Positions 33,829 to 42,822 of a DNA stretch of 64,000 bases are shown piece by piece (position 1 is the first letter of the stretch; each line of letters starts with the position of its first letter). The stretch comes from an uncultured Ruminococcus sp. Its GTDB lineage: Bacteria > Bacillota > Clostridia > Oscillospirales > Acutalibacteraceae. The notes under the pieces were generated by a model. The model saw nothing but the letters and a program-made list of their open reading frames with translations, had not been told where the DNA came from and searched no databases. The DNA lies in the NCBI GenBank assembly GCA_904393835.1, contig CAJFNC010000004.1:1-64000 (forward strand). Reading direction: 5' to 3'. Position numbers and translations under genes: made by a program.

Positions 33829-36180
33829 TTACGCAAAACCGAACAGCAATCCTACGCACCTTACCGCAAAGGCGGCAACCCACGCGATAACGCATTGTCC
33901 GATTACGACAATTGTTGCCCATTTTCCGCCGAGTTCACGCTTAATTGAAGCTATAGCCGCTATACACGGGGTATAGAGCAGACAGAACACGAGCAGAGAA
34001 ACGGTGCTGAGCGGAGTAAGCACGCTGTAAAGCGCGTCCTGTGACGGCAGAAGTACAGACAAAGTGGAAACAACGCTTTCTTTTGCCATAAAGCCGGTAA
34101 CGAGAGCCGTTGAAATTCGCCAGTCGCCGAAACCCAGCGGGATAAAAATCGGCGCAATAAATCCGGCAATCATTGCAAGCATACTGTTTTGCGAGTCTGT
34201 GACCATATGTAACTGTAAGTCAAAAGTTTGCAAAAACCAAATTACTATACTTGCGATAAATATAACCGTGAACGCCCTCTGCAAAAAGTCCTTTGCCTTA
34301 TCCCACAAAAGCTGAGCAACGTTTTTGGGGCTGGGCATACGGTAATTGGGAAGTTCCATTACAAACGGAACGGGTTCGCCCTTGAACACAGTCTTTTTGA
34401 GTACGAGAGCCGTCAAAATTCCCATCACAATTCCGCCGAAATACAGCAAAACCATTACAAGTCCGCCGTAATTCGGAAAAAATGCCGCCGTAAAAAATAC
34501 ATAGATTGAAATTTTCGTGGAACAACTCATAAACGGCGTCAAAAGAATTGTCATTTTACGGTCGCGTTCCGAAGAAAGCGTTCGCGTCGCCATAACTCCC
34601 GGAACAGTACAGCCAAATCCGATGAGCATCGGCACAATACTCTTGCCCGAAAGTCCGATTTTTCGCAGCAGCTTATCCATTACAAACGCGACCCTTGCCA
34701 TATATCCGCTGTCCTCAAGCAGTGACAAAAAGAAAAACAGGGTTACAATTATCGGCAAAAAGCTGAGCACGCTGCCTACGCCGTTAAAAATGCCGCCGAT
34801 AATCAGCGAATGTAAAACCTCGTTGACGTGAGCCGCCGTCATTGCAGAATCAACTAAATTTGTAAGGCTGTCTATGCCCCACTGAAGCAAGGACTGAAGC
34901 GCCGAGCCGATTACGTTAAAGGTGAGCCAGAACACCAACGCCATAATTGCGATAAACGACGGAATGGCGGTGTATTTACCCGTTAAAATCCTGTCAATTT
35001 TGCGGCTGCGTGCGTGCTCCTTGCTCTCTTTTGGCTTGATCACCGTTGCGTTGCACACCTTTGTGATAAAGGCAAAACGTATATCGGCAATAGCCGCCGC
35101 GCGGTCGAGCTTTCTCTCTTTTTCCATTTGCACAATAATGTGCTCAATCATTTCTTTTTCATTGTCGTCAAGTTCGAGAGAATTTAAAATTTGTTCATCG
35201 CCCTCGGCGATTTTTGTAGCCGCAAACCTCAGCGGAATTTCGTGCTTTGCGGCGTGATCCTCAATAAGGTGCATAATTCCGTGAATACAGCGATGAACTG
35301 CGCTGCCCTGTCTGTCCGGACTGCAAAAGTCCTGCCTTCCGGGACGCTCCTGATACTTTGCAACGTGCAGGGCGTGGTCGATAAGTTCCTCTATGCCCTC
35401 TCCCTTTGCCGCTGAAATCGGAACAACAGGGATTCCCAACTGTGACTCAAGCTCGTTTATCAAAATTGAACCGCCGTTGTCTCTGACTTCGTCCATCATA
35501 TTGAGCGCAAGCACCATCGGCACGTTTAGCTCAAGAAGCTGCATTGTCAAATAAAGGTTACGTTCGATGTTTGAGGCGTCAACTATGTTGATAATACCCT
35601 TGGGCTTTTCCTTTAAAATAAAAGACCTGGTGACAATTTCCTCGCTGCTGTACGGCGACATTGAATAAATGCCCGGCAAATCTGTAACAAGAGTATCGGG
35701 GTGACCTTTAATCGGACCGTCTTTTCTGTCAACCGTAACTCCGGGAAAGTTGCCCACATGCTGATTTGAACCGGTCAGCCTGTTAAAAAGCGTGGTTTTT
35801 CCGCAGTTTTGGTTACCCGCAAGCGCAAAGGTGAGCGTTTCTCCCTCCGGCAAGGGATGTCCGCTGCCCTTGGGGTGATATTTGCCTCCCTCGCCCAAAC
35901 CCGGGTGAGGAATGTCTCTTACCTTGCGAGAATTTTTATTATCATCGTGTGCCTGTTGTATTTCAAGCACCTCTATTTTTGCGGCGTCGTCAAGTCTGAG
36001 CGTCAGCTCATAGCCGTGGACTCTCAGTTCCATCGGATCGCCCATAGGAGCGTATTTTACCAATGTGACCTCGGCTCCCGGGATAAGTCCCATGTCGAGA
36101 AAATGCTGTCTGAGCGCTCCCTCGCCGCCTACCGACAGAATTGTTGCCGACCTGCCTGTTTGCAATTCCTTTAATGTCAT
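33829..36180 (-). CDS. feoB: Ferrous iron transporter FeoB with fused N-terminal FeoA domain
   Basis: A 783-aa protein. Residues 1-75 are a FeoA/SH3-like domain (MTLKELQTGRSATILSVGGE), then a flexible His/Gly-rich linker (80-115), the GTPase domain with G1 GNQNCGKT (122-129), G3 DLPG (167-170) and G4 NMMD (227-230), a helical GDI domain, and a polytopic membrane part from about 410 with two Gate motifs (VPMLIGFGCTVPGVMATRTL near 530). It imports Fe(II), which anaerobes with many Fe-S enzymes (including the Hyd maturases nearby) need. ATG 36180 is 8 nt from AAGAAGG; the GTG at 36186 is too close. Expression starts from a promoter about 165 nt upstream. Confidence 0.96.
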   Translation of the reverse strand: MTLKELQTGRSATILSVGGEGALRQHFLDMGLIPGAEVTLVKYAPMGDPMELRVHGYELTLRLDDAAKIEVLEIQQAHDDNKNSRKVRDIPHPGLGEGGKYHPKGSGHPLPEGETLTFALAGNQNCGKTTLFNRLTGSNQHVGNFPGVTVDRKDGPIKGHPDTLVTDLPGIYSMSPYSSEEIVTRSFILKEKPKGIINIVDASNIERNLYLTMQLLELNVPMVLALNMMDEVRDNGGSILINELESQLGIPVVPISAAKGEGIEELIDHALHVAKYQERPGRQDFCSPDRQGSAVHRCIHGIMHLIEDHAAKHEIPLRFAATKIAEGDEQILNSLELDDNEKEMIEHIIVQMEKERKLDRAAAIADIRFAFITKVCNATVIKPKESKEHARSRKIDRILTGKYTAIPSFIAIMALVFWLTFNVIGSALQSLLQWGIDSLTNLVDSAMTAAHVNEVLHSLIIGGIFNGVGSVLSFLPIIVTLFFFLSLLEDSGYMARVAFVMDKLLRKIGLSGKSIVPMLIGFGCTVPGVMATRTLSSERDRKMTILLTPFMSCSTKISIYVFFTAAFFPNYGGLVMVLLYFGGIVMGILTALVLKKTVFKGEPVPFVMELPNYRMPSPKNVAQLLWDKAKDFLQRAFTVIFIASIVIWFLQTFDLQLHMVTDSQNSMLAMIAGFIAPIFIPLGFGDWRISTALVTGFMAKESVVSTLSVLLPSQDALYSVLTPLSTVSLLVFCLLYTPCIAAIASIKRELGGKWATIVVIGQCVIAWVAAFAVRCVGLLFGFA

Positions 36181-36343
36181 ACACACACCTTCTTATCAAA
36201 CCGCTATAATATGTATGCTGAGTAAATACCCCATTTACTGTGCACCCTTTTAAGCGTGCGGAATAATAATTAAATTTACCGAAAATCTCGGCAATACTGC
36301 ACAACCATTTCCTTGTTTTGCGTTGTTATCTATTTAAATTTAG

Positions 36344-36371
36344 TTTATACCAAACCGCATATCTTTGTCAA
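36344..36371 (-). promoter_or_regulatory. feoB promoter
   Basis: On the minus strand TTGACA (36371-36366), a 16-nt spacer and TATAAA (36349-36344) make a near-consensus housekeeping promoter. It predicts a 5' leader of about 155 nt before feoB. Confidence 0.75.
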
Positions 36372-36407
36372 GCAAAAGAAAACACCATACTATTGCCAAG
36401 TATTCAC

Positions 36408-36436
36408 TTGAAAAAACAGTAATAATCTGATAAAAT
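36408..36436 (+). promoter_or_regulatory. Promoter of the LuxR-type regulator gene
   Basis: TTGAAA (36408-36413), 17-nt spacer and TAAAAT (36431-36436), preceded by TGA. It lies back-to-back with the feoB promoter, 36 bp apart, so one regulator could serve both. Confidence 0.6.
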
Positions 36437-36604
36437 AATATTATATTATGTGTATTAAAAAGGGTGCAATCGACTGCTATGTACAGCTGAATACAAGCAG
36501 TCAAAACAGTTGGTATTTTTATTGCAAACAGCGTTACGGCGCTTTTTGCAAAGGATAAAGACTAAAAACTTTATCTCTTTTATTGGGTTTGGAGGTATTG
36601 CACC

Positions 36605-37366
36605 ATGCTTAATGAGCAGGAATGGACAACTATTAATAATATTCTTGCCGAATTGTACACAATTGAGGATATTGACGTGCTCTCACCGAAACTTTTAAAT
36701 GTTATTCGTATGCTTATTCCGTTTTCGATGGGTTACCTTGTTTTGCTCGACGAAGAGCAAAATATCATTGACGACAAAAAATATTTTTTGGGAATGGATA
36801 ACAGCATTATAAATGAATATCTTGAAAAGTATTATAACAACGACTACCTCAAATATCTGTACGAAATTACGGCGGAAACCACGGTGTATAAAGATACAGG
36901 TATTTTGGCTGATGAAATACGCAAGTCAACCGATATCTACACCAAATTTTTAAAGCCGCTCGACATTCCATACGGCTGTGGTATTCTGATTATCAAAAAC
37001 AACCGTATTTTGGGAATTTTTAACCTTTTCAGAGGCGAAAAACTCGGCGACTTTACCGATAAAGACGTCGCCATTTTAAACGTCATTAAAAAGCACATTG
37101 AAAATATGGTATCACGCTCTGTACAGCATGAACGCCGCCAGAGCGCAGTTGACAGGTGCTTTGCCGATGTGGTAAGCAAGTATCAGCTTACGGGACGAGA
37201 GGAAGAAATTCTCAGACTGTTGAGCAACGGACTTTCCAACAGCGAAATCTGCGAAAGGCTTGTGATCAGCCTTTCAACGGTAAAAAAGCACATCTACAAT
37301 CTTTACACCAAAACGGGAGTAAAAAGCAGAACTCAGCTTATCAACCTTGTTTATAAGTCCGCCTGA
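36605..37366 (+). CDS. LuxR-family transcriptional regulator with GAF-like sensor domain
   Basis: A 253-aa protein. Residues about 20-165 form a GAF-like fold (MLIPFSMGYLVLLDEEQNII; YGCGILIIKNNRILGIFNLF). The C-terminal 65 residues are a LuxR-type helix-turn-helix (YQLTGREEEILRLLSNGLSN, SEICERLVISLSTVKKHIYN). GGAGG is 9 nt before the ATG. There is no phosphorylatable receiver domain, so it probably senses a small molecule directly. The divergent feoB gene is a candidate target. Confidence 0.88.
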   Translation: MLNEQEWTTINNILAELYTIEDIDVLSPKLLNVIRMLIPFSMGYLVLLDEEQNIIDDKKYFLGMDNSIINEYLEKYYNNDYLKYLYEITAETTVYKDTGILADEIRKSTDIYTKFLKPLDIPYGCGILIIKNNRILGIFNLFRGEKLGDFTDKDVAILNVIKKHIENMVSRSVQHERRQSAVDRCFADVVSKYQLTGREEEILRLLSNGLSNSEICERLVISLSTVKKHIYNLYTKTGVKSRTQLINLVYKSA

Positions 37367-37440
37367 CGTAATTTTTATCATCGTCCTGCAAGCCAAGACT
37401 GTTTTCCCTGCATTTGGGGTAAAAATCTGAATATATTATA

Positions 37441-37477
37441 AAAACCGCTTTGAAGATATCTTCAAAGCGGTTTGTTG
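37441..37477. terminator. Bidirectional terminator between the LuxR-type gene and the dockerin gene
   Basis: A perfect palindromic stem (ACCGCTTTGAAG and complement around ATATC) at 37441-37473. A near-copy occurs at 39982-40014 as part of the tandem duplication. Confidence 0.9.
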
Positions 37478-37513
37478 ATTTTGCAACATTTGCAAGGTAT
37501 TTAATTTTGCGGA

Positions 37514-38575
37514 TTATTCTGCTTGCAATAAAACTTGCCTTTGTATAGTGGTAACATCGGCTACTGTTCTCTGTCCGTCTTTGTCGCAGTCCGAACGAAA
37601 CGCAAGCTCTTCCGTTAATTTAAAGCCCTGAATTTCATCATCATTCGGGAACGGGATTAAATTTGCCTGACATTTTTGAAGATAGGTTGCGTCAAGTACG
37701 GAAAGTCTTCCATCACCGTCTATATCTCCGATTAGTTTGCCTATTTTCAGCGATGATATTTGTTCTTCCAAGCCCTCATATGCCTCTGTTCCCGATTTAA
37801 TTACCGTACACAAATCGATGAATTTATCATCGGCAACATCATAAACGCCGTATCCGATTGAAAAAGGATACATCATATTGTTTGATGTATAAACTCTGTC
37901 GCCGATTACGGCATATGCGAGCATCGGAGCAAGCACATCTGATGACGCACTTACCAAAACCCAATCAATTTCTCTGTTTTCCGAATAATGATAATATAAT
38001 TCATTATAAGTTGTTTCTAAATCCGCATATTCGCTTTTAAATTTATCCTCGAATTTTAAGTCGGGATTTGCGGGAGTTTCGGGGTTTTCAACCGGGGTAT
38101 CGGCATCATAGTAATCAATACTGTATATTAAAGTTGATTCTGCCGCATTATAAATTTCGTCTGCCGTAAGATAAACAAAAATTGCATTGCCTGCTTCGAT
38201 GATAATATCTTCGTCAGCAATATTCAATTGTTCTTTGGCGTTCTTTGTAGAATTAGCTTCCATTTCACGGATAATTCTATTGTATATTGATTGGTATTGA
38301 TTAATTTCCTCAATAGTAGCGTTTGTTAAGTCGGTTGAACCAAATTCCAACTGAGCAAGCCTTTGAGCTTCATAAATATCTACACCGTTGCACCACAAGC
38401 ATACACTTATTTTATCTCCGTCAGCAGACTGACTGAGCTTTTCGGCAAGCGAATCGGAAATTTTTCCCGTGTTGTCTGTTGTGTCGGAAACAGCAAAAAC
38501 ATTTAGTGTTGATAATGAAGTAAATACCATTATTATCGCTAACAGAACCGATATGGAAATTTTAATTTTTTTCAC
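37514..38575 (-). CDS. Secreted dockerin-containing protein of unknown activity
   Basis: A 353-aa protein with signal peptide (IKISISVLLAIIMVFTSLST), an N-terminal alpha/beta part (ISDSLAEKLSQSADGDKISV; DIYEAQRLAQLEFG) that resembles a protease-propeptide or similar small domain, a middle region (YADLETTYNELYYHYSENRE) without a known signature, and a C-terminal dockerin with Ca-loops GDIDGDGRLSVLDATYLQKC and SDCDKDGQRTVADVTTIQRQ. The dockerin implies binding to a cohesin on a scaffold. It begins 37 nt after the downstream copy A surface protein gene; both may share a transcript. Confidence 0.8.
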   Translation of the reverse strand: MKKIKISISVLLAIIMVFTSLSTLNVFAVSDTTDNTGKISDSLAEKLSQSADGDKISVCLWCNGVDIYEAQRLAQLEFGSTDLTNATIEEINQYQSIYNRIIREMEANSTKNAKEQLNIADEDIIIEAGNAIFVYLTADEIYNAAESTLIYSIDYYDADTPVENPETPANPDLKFEDKFKSEYADLETTYNELYYHYSENREIDWVLVSASSDVLAPMLAYAVIGDRVYTSNNMMYPFSIGYGVYDVADDKFIDLCTVIKSGTEAYEGLEEQISSLKIGKLIGDIDGDGRLSVLDATYLQKCQANLIPFPNDDEIQGFKLTEELAFRSDCDKDGQRTVADVTTIQRQVLLQAE

Positions 38576-38612
38576 AATTACGCCCCCTTCTCTTCTAAAT
38601 TAATTAAAAATT

Positions 38613-39644
38613 TTAAACAAATCTGCGTCTTATAATAAGCAGAGCACCTGCCGCAAGCAGGGTTACAATTCCCGTCGCCGCAAGGGCGGATGAAGCGTTT
38701 TGTCCCGTTTGAATTGCCGAATTGTCGGAATTACTATTATTTACATTTGCGACTGCGACGGTATCCGGTGTTGTTTGAGGCTTTGTTTCATCAGTAACAT
38801 TTGGTACAGTCGGCTCAGTTTGTCCATTAACTGATGTGAAATTTAATATTTTTGCAATTTCATCTAAAACAGTATCACTTATTACTCCTGTATCATATGC
38901 GTCCTTTATTTTATATAACGTATGATTATTATAAAGAAATATTTGCTCGGAAGCTCCGTAAGTATAATTATATTGACCCATTTTATCTACATGCACAGCG
39001 CTATCATAAGCTAAATAAGGTGCTTGATATCTAATTAATATACTTCCGTCACTGAGTGTTCCGAAGTATTCCAAGGTAATAACATCTTTTGTATATCCGT
39101 TATCAGCCATAGAACCCCGTTCCAGTATAGTCTGTCTTATTTCAAGCGCCGTTTCATCGTCAAGTCCGGGTGTTTTTAAATCATCTTTGGATATGAAAGT
39201 TAAAATTCCCGCAGCCTCGTCCAAAACAGCGTCACTTATTACGCCCGTATTATATGCATCTTTTATTGAGCACAAAGTATGATTTTTATAAATATATACC
39301 TGATCGGGTCCTAAATAAGGATAAAAATATGAACCTATTTCATCCACATTTAAAATATAATCAGATGATATATTAGGTAGCTGATATAGAATTAATATAC
39401 TGCCGTCACTCAACGCGCCGTAATATTTAAGTTCTATGTCGTCAATTCCAATATTATCATCTGCCAACATATTAAAAATCTCCTGCTTTATTTCAAGCTC
39501 TGTTTCGGCGTCAAGTCCGGGGATAGTTGAGGCAGGATAAGTTGTCGGCTCATCCGCACTTGCCGTTTTTGCAAATGCCGTCGTCATAAATACCGACGAC
39601 AAAAGCAACATTATTGCCATTGTGATTGATATTATTTTTTTCAT
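38613..39644 (-). CDS. Cell-wall-anchored repeat protein, two-repeat paralogue
   Basis: A 343-aa protein with signal peptide (KKIISITMAIMLLLSSVFMT), two tandem repeats of about 115 aa (each starts LDxETxLEIxQ and contains LSDGSILIxYQ and IKDAYxTGVIxDxVLDE), a Thr/Asn-rich linker, and a C-terminal sorting signal made of an LAATG-type motif, a hydrophobic segment and RRRFV. LAATG deviates from LPXTG, so a dedicated sortase is likely. It is a close paralogue of the gene at 40172-41575. The ligand is unknown. Confidence 0.8.
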   Translation of the reverse strand: MKKIISITMAIMLLLSSVFMTTAFAKTASADEPTTYPASTIPGLDAETELEIKQEIFNMLADDNIGIDDIELKYYGALSDGSILILYQLPNISSDYILNVDEIGSYFYPYLGPDQVYIYKNHTLCSIKDAYNTGVISDAVLDEAAGILTFISKDDLKTPGLDDETALEIRQTILERGSMADNGYTKDVITLEYFGTLSDGSILIRYQAPYLAYDSAVHVDKMGQYNYTYGASEQIFLYNNHTLYKIKDAYDTGVISDTVLDEIAKILNFTSVNGQTEPTVPNVTDETKPQTTPDTVAVANVNNSNSDNSAIQTGQNASSALAATGIVTLLAAGALLIIRRRFV

Positions 39645-40171
39645 AAATTTCTCTCCTTAATTAAAATTTTTATATTTTATTATTTTTGATTTACAAAAAC
39701 ATCTCCATCACATCCATTTTTAATAAAATTTTATTAAAGTCACCTTTAATTTATATCAATAATACCATATATAATATTGTAACGCAAGACTTTCGTTATA
39801 ATTTTTCTCTTTTTTGTTAAATAGATACAATAAAATTAAACTGTGACTATGTGATAATATAAAACATTAGAATTTTAGTACGGTAACAATATTTTTTCTG
39901 CTAAACCTTTTGGTGTATAACTCTTTTTACTGCAAATCAGGTCGTTTGTTTCTTTCGTGGTGATAATCTGAATATGTTAAGAAAACCGCTTTGAAGGCAG
40001 CTTCAAAGCGGTTTGTTGATTTTGCAACATTTGCAAGATATTTAATTTTGCGGATTATTCTGCCTGCAATAAAACTTGCCTTTGTATAGCGGTAACATCG
40101 GCTACTGTTCTCTGTCCGTCTTTGTCGCAGTCCGAACAAAACGCAAGCTCTTCCGTTAATTTAAAAGAATT
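39645..40171. other. Interval between paralogues: promoter region plus duplicated remnant
   Basis: The first part (about 39645-39960) is AT-rich upstream sequence of the two-repeat paralogue; stretches such as CATCCATTTTTAATAAAA recur upstream of the three-repeat paralogue (about 41640). From about 39966 the sequence is a copy of the terminator and dockerin 3' end found at 37430-37625. No intact gene is present. Confidence 0.7.
40055..40165 (-). pseudogene. Remnant of a dockerin gene (last 37 codons)
   Basis: The minus strand encodes FKLTEELAFCSDCDKDGQRT followed by VADVTAIQRQVLLQAE and a stop, nearly identical to the end of the dockerin protein at 37514-38575, including the downstream terminator (39982-40014). 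The frame is broken upstream: the copied sequence runs directly into the last codons of the three-repeat surface protein gene at about 40166. This shows a segmental duplication followed by an internal deletion. Confidence 0.85.
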
Positions 40172-41575
40172 TTAAACAAATCTGCGTCTTATAATCAGCA
40201 GAGCGCCTGCCGCAAGCAGGGTTACAATTCCCGTCGCCGCAAGGGCGGATGAAGCGTTCTGTCCCGTTTGAATTGCCGAATTGTCGGAATTACTATTATT
40301 TACATTTGCAACGGTATCAGGTGTTGAATGAGATTTTGTTTCGCCGGGTGTTGTTTGAGGATTTGTTGCCTCTTCTTCGGGTGATGTGGGGTCATTTTTT
40401 AACGATAAATTCAAAATTTCCGCAATCTCATCCAAAGCAGAATCGCTTATCAATCCTAAATCATAAGCTTTTTTTAGCTGATAAAAGTTATGGTCGTCAT
40501 AGATATATACTTCATCAAAGCCGTTTGATGCTGAGTATATATATTTACCCATTTCGTACACTCTGACATTTTGCGGCGCTGCAATACCAAAATATCGTAA
40601 TAAAATTCTTCCGTCGCTCAGTGTTCCCAAGTATTCCAGAGTAATGTCGTCTGTTGTAAGTCCGTCTTCTGCCAAAGAAAGTTTATCCACTATCGTCTGC
40701 TTTATTTCAAGCGCCGTTTTTACATCAAGTCCCGCGGTATCGCCGTCAGCATATGTGAAATTTAATATTTTGGCAATTTCATCCAAAACATCATCGGTTA
40801 TTACTCCTGTATCATATGCGCCTTTTATTGTATAAAAAGTATTATTTTTATAAATACTGAACATATCAGGTGCTCCGTATGTATATATATACGAACCAAT
40901 TTCATCTACATGGACAGCAGCATCAAAATCCATACCAGTTGTTTCATATCTAATAAGCATACTTCCGTCACTTAATGTACCTTTATATACTATACTAACA
41001 TCATCAATAGTTAATTCGTCACCCCAAGATAAATAATTTAAAACGTCTTGCTTAATTTGCAATACTGTTTTTACATCAAGTCCCGCTGTGTCGCCTTCAA
41101 CATATGCGAAATCCAATATTTCAGCAGCTTCATCCAAAACATTATCGGTTATTACTCCCGCATCATATGCATCCTTTATGGAGTAAATAGCACCGTTTTT
41201 ATACAGGTCAACTTGTTGAGCTGCATCCACAATATATTCATAATTTCCTATTATATCTTCTATTATTACAGCTATTATACTCATTCCTGTGAATCTATAT
41301 CGAATTAATATACTACCGTCACTTAATGTTCCGAAGTATTCCAAGGTAACATCGTCTGTTGTAAGTCCGTCTTCTGCCAAAGAATATTTATCCATTATAG
41401 TCTGCTTTATTTCAAGCTCCGTTTCGGCGTCAAGTCCGGGGGTAGTTGGGTCATTAGGTATTGCAGGATAAGTTGTTACTTCGTCCGCGCTTGCCGTTTC
41501 TGCAAATGCTGTCGTCATAAATATTGACGACATAATCAACAATATTGCTATTGTTATTGATAATACTTTCTTCAT
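40172..41575 (-). CDS. Cell-wall-anchored repeat protein, three-repeat paralogue
   Basis: A 467-aa protein with signal peptide (KKVLSITIAILLIMSSIFMT) and three repeats of about 115 aa starting near residues 49, 168 and 285 (LDAETELEIKQ, LDVKTVLQIKQ, LDVKTALEIKQ), each with LSDGxxLxRY and a DEIAEILNL-type end. The linker and LAATG sorting signal (SSALAATGIVTLLAAGALLI then IRRRFV) are identical to those of the two-repeat paralogue. Repeat number change between paralogues suggests recombination among repeats. Expected location is the cell wall. Confidence 0.8.
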   Translation of the reverse strand: MKKVLSITIAILLIMSSIFMTTAFAETASADEVTTYPAIPNDPTTPGLDAETELEIKQTIMDKYSLAEDGLTTDDVTLEYFGTLSDGSILIRYRFTGMSIIAVIIEDIIGNYEYIVDAAQQVDLYKNGAIYSIKDAYDAGVITDNVLDEAAEILDFAYVEGDTAGLDVKTVLQIKQDVLNYLSWGDELTIDDVSIVYKGTLSDGSMLIRYETTGMDFDAAVHVDEIGSYIYTYGAPDMFSIYKNNTFYTIKGAYDTGVITDDVLDEIAKILNFTYADGDTAGLDVKTALEIKQTIVDKLSLAEDGLTTDDITLEYLGTLSDGRILLRYFGIAAPQNVRVYEMGKYIYSASNGFDEVYIYDDHNFYQLKKAYDLGLISDSALDEIAEILNLSLKNDPTSPEEEATNPQTTPGETKSHSTPDTVANVNNSNSDNSAIQTGQNASSALAATGIVTLLAAGALLIIRRRFV

Positions 41576-42083
41576 AAGTTTTACTCTCCTTTATAGAAAA
41601 ATTATTTTTTATTGTCTTTAATTTATAAAAACATCGCTGCCACGCCCATTTTTAATAAAAATTTATTGAAACTGCTTTTATTTATATTAATAACAACATA
41701 TATGATAATAAAACGCAAAGTTTTGTTAAATTTTTATTTTTTCTAAAATATTTACAGTATATTTACGATAGAATGTAAAATGCAATAGCTTAGTGATAAA
41801 ATACAACTCTTTCTTTTATTATTTATCCTGAATCCGCTTTCTTATATTGTATCCTTTTTTACTTCGGTGTGGCATTACATATATAATATGATATTTACAC
41901 CAAAGTTTTGTCCGATGTACAAGAAAAATAGAACTAAAGTATTATATCGGTAACCAAAGTTGTAAAACAGATGTAAAAAAATCAAATTTTCGGTCAATTG
42001 TTCACGCGGCTCGGCGGTGATACAATAATGGCATAAACAAATCAAACGCAATTAATGCCTTGATTGACTAAGGAGGATTTTAT
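41576..42083. other. Divergent intergenic region before the guanidine-type operon
   Basis: This 508-bp AT-rich interval holds the promoter region of the surface protein gene on the minus strand and the operon promoter on the plus strand at 41998-42026. No gene and no recognisable guanidine-I riboswitch signature were found in it. An inverted GTGT-type repeat occurs around 41867-41900 (GGTGTGGC and TTTACACC). Confidence 0.5.
41998..42026 (+). promoter_or_regulatory. Promoter of the guanidine/urea carboxylase operon
   Basis: TTGTTC (41998-42003), a 17-nt spacer and TACAAT (42021-42026) preceded by TG one base before, i.e. an extended -10. The predicted start near 42033 leaves a 50-nt leader before the first gene with AGGAGG at 42071. 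Confidence 0.8.
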
Positions 42084-42803
42084 ATGCAAAAGATATTCAC
42101 CAAAGAATTCAGACCAGGCGAAAAATGGTCGGGTACAATCGGAAAAGGTAAGTACATCCACTTTAAGGCGCTCGGCGACAACGCCAACGTATCTGTTCTT
42201 ATGTACAATATGAGAGATACTTCGGAAAGATACAATATGCCCGATACCCTCAAGGCGCAGTACACGGCTCACCTCCAAAAAGGCAACGTATTAATGAGCG
42301 ATAACGGTCGTGTTTTCGCAAGCATTGTGCAGGACAGTCTCGGCTGGCACGACAGCATTTCGGGTCACTCAACAAGAGAGATGACCGACGAAAAGTACGG
42401 CAAAACAAATTATCAGCACAACGGCAACGACTATTACCGCTGCGGTGAAGAGAATTTTAAGGTTGAGCTGGTAAGAAACAATATGAGCAAGCGAGACCTT
42501 GTTCCCTGCGTAAACCTGTTTTCAAAGGTTTATGTTGAAGAGGACGGTTCAATGCACTACGATACCGAGCACTGCAAGGCAGGCGCTACCGTAACGCTCA
42601 GAACAGAGATGGATATAATATTAATCGTTTCAAATACACCTAATCCGCTCGATCCTTCAAAGGAATATCCGTCGGTACCCGTTACTATGGAAGTTTACAA
42701 TGCTCCGCCTGTTGACCTCACTGATTACTGCGTAAACTTCAGAGACGAAAATTACAGAGCATTTGAAAACACTTGGGATTACAACAATTTACTTGGTATC
42801 TGA
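42084..42803 (+). CDS. DUF1989 protein 1 (urea carboxylase-associated; carboxyguanidine deiminase subunit)
   Basis: A 239-aa DUF1989 protein, of the family formerly named urea amidolyase-associated protein. It contains FRPGEKWSGTIGKGKYIHFK, DSLGWHDSISGHST and CGEENFKVELVRNNMSKRDL motifs conserved in the family. The two DUF1989 proteins of such operons have been shown in Pseudomonas to form carboxyguanidine deiminase (CgdAB), converting carboxyguanidine to allophanate and ammonia. It is first in the operon, 19 nt before the second subunit. Assignment to one subunit letter is not attempted. Confidence 0.88.
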   Translation: MQKIFTKEFRPGEKWSGTIGKGKYIHFKALGDNANVSVLMYNMRDTSERYNMPDTLKAQYTAHLQKGNVLMSDNGRVFASIVQDSLGWHDSISGHSTREMTDEKYGKTNYQHNGNDYYRCGEENFKVELVRNNMSKRDLVPCVNLFSKVYVEEDGSMHYDTEHCKAGATVTLRTEMDIILIVSNTPNPLDPSKEYPSVPVTMEVYNAPPVDLTDYCVNFRDENYRAFENTWDYNNLLGI

Positions 42804-42822
42804 TTAAGGGAGGCGCAACAAT

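Larger units (their letters stand above)
36181..36604. other. Divergent regulatory region between feoB and the LuxR-type gene
   Basis: This 424-bp interval has no gene. It carries opposite promoters for both neighbours, a GTAAAT-ACCCC-ATTTAC palindrome near 36223-36239, and the sequence AAAAGGGTGCA once in each 5' leader in transcript orientation (minus strand 36251-36241, plus strand 36457-36467). I see no clear Fur box and no riboswitch I can name. Confidence 0.5.

Noticed and set aside
39927..40139. A 70-aa minus strand ORF over the duplicated dockerin remnant
   Set aside because: It is in a different frame from the dockerin tail and runs through a terminator hairpin.
41880..42083. Guanidine-I (ykkC) riboswitch before the first gene of the guanidine-type operon
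   Set aside because: None of the conserved ykkC blocks as I remember them is present, and the strong promoter at 41998-42026 leaves only about 50 nt of leader.
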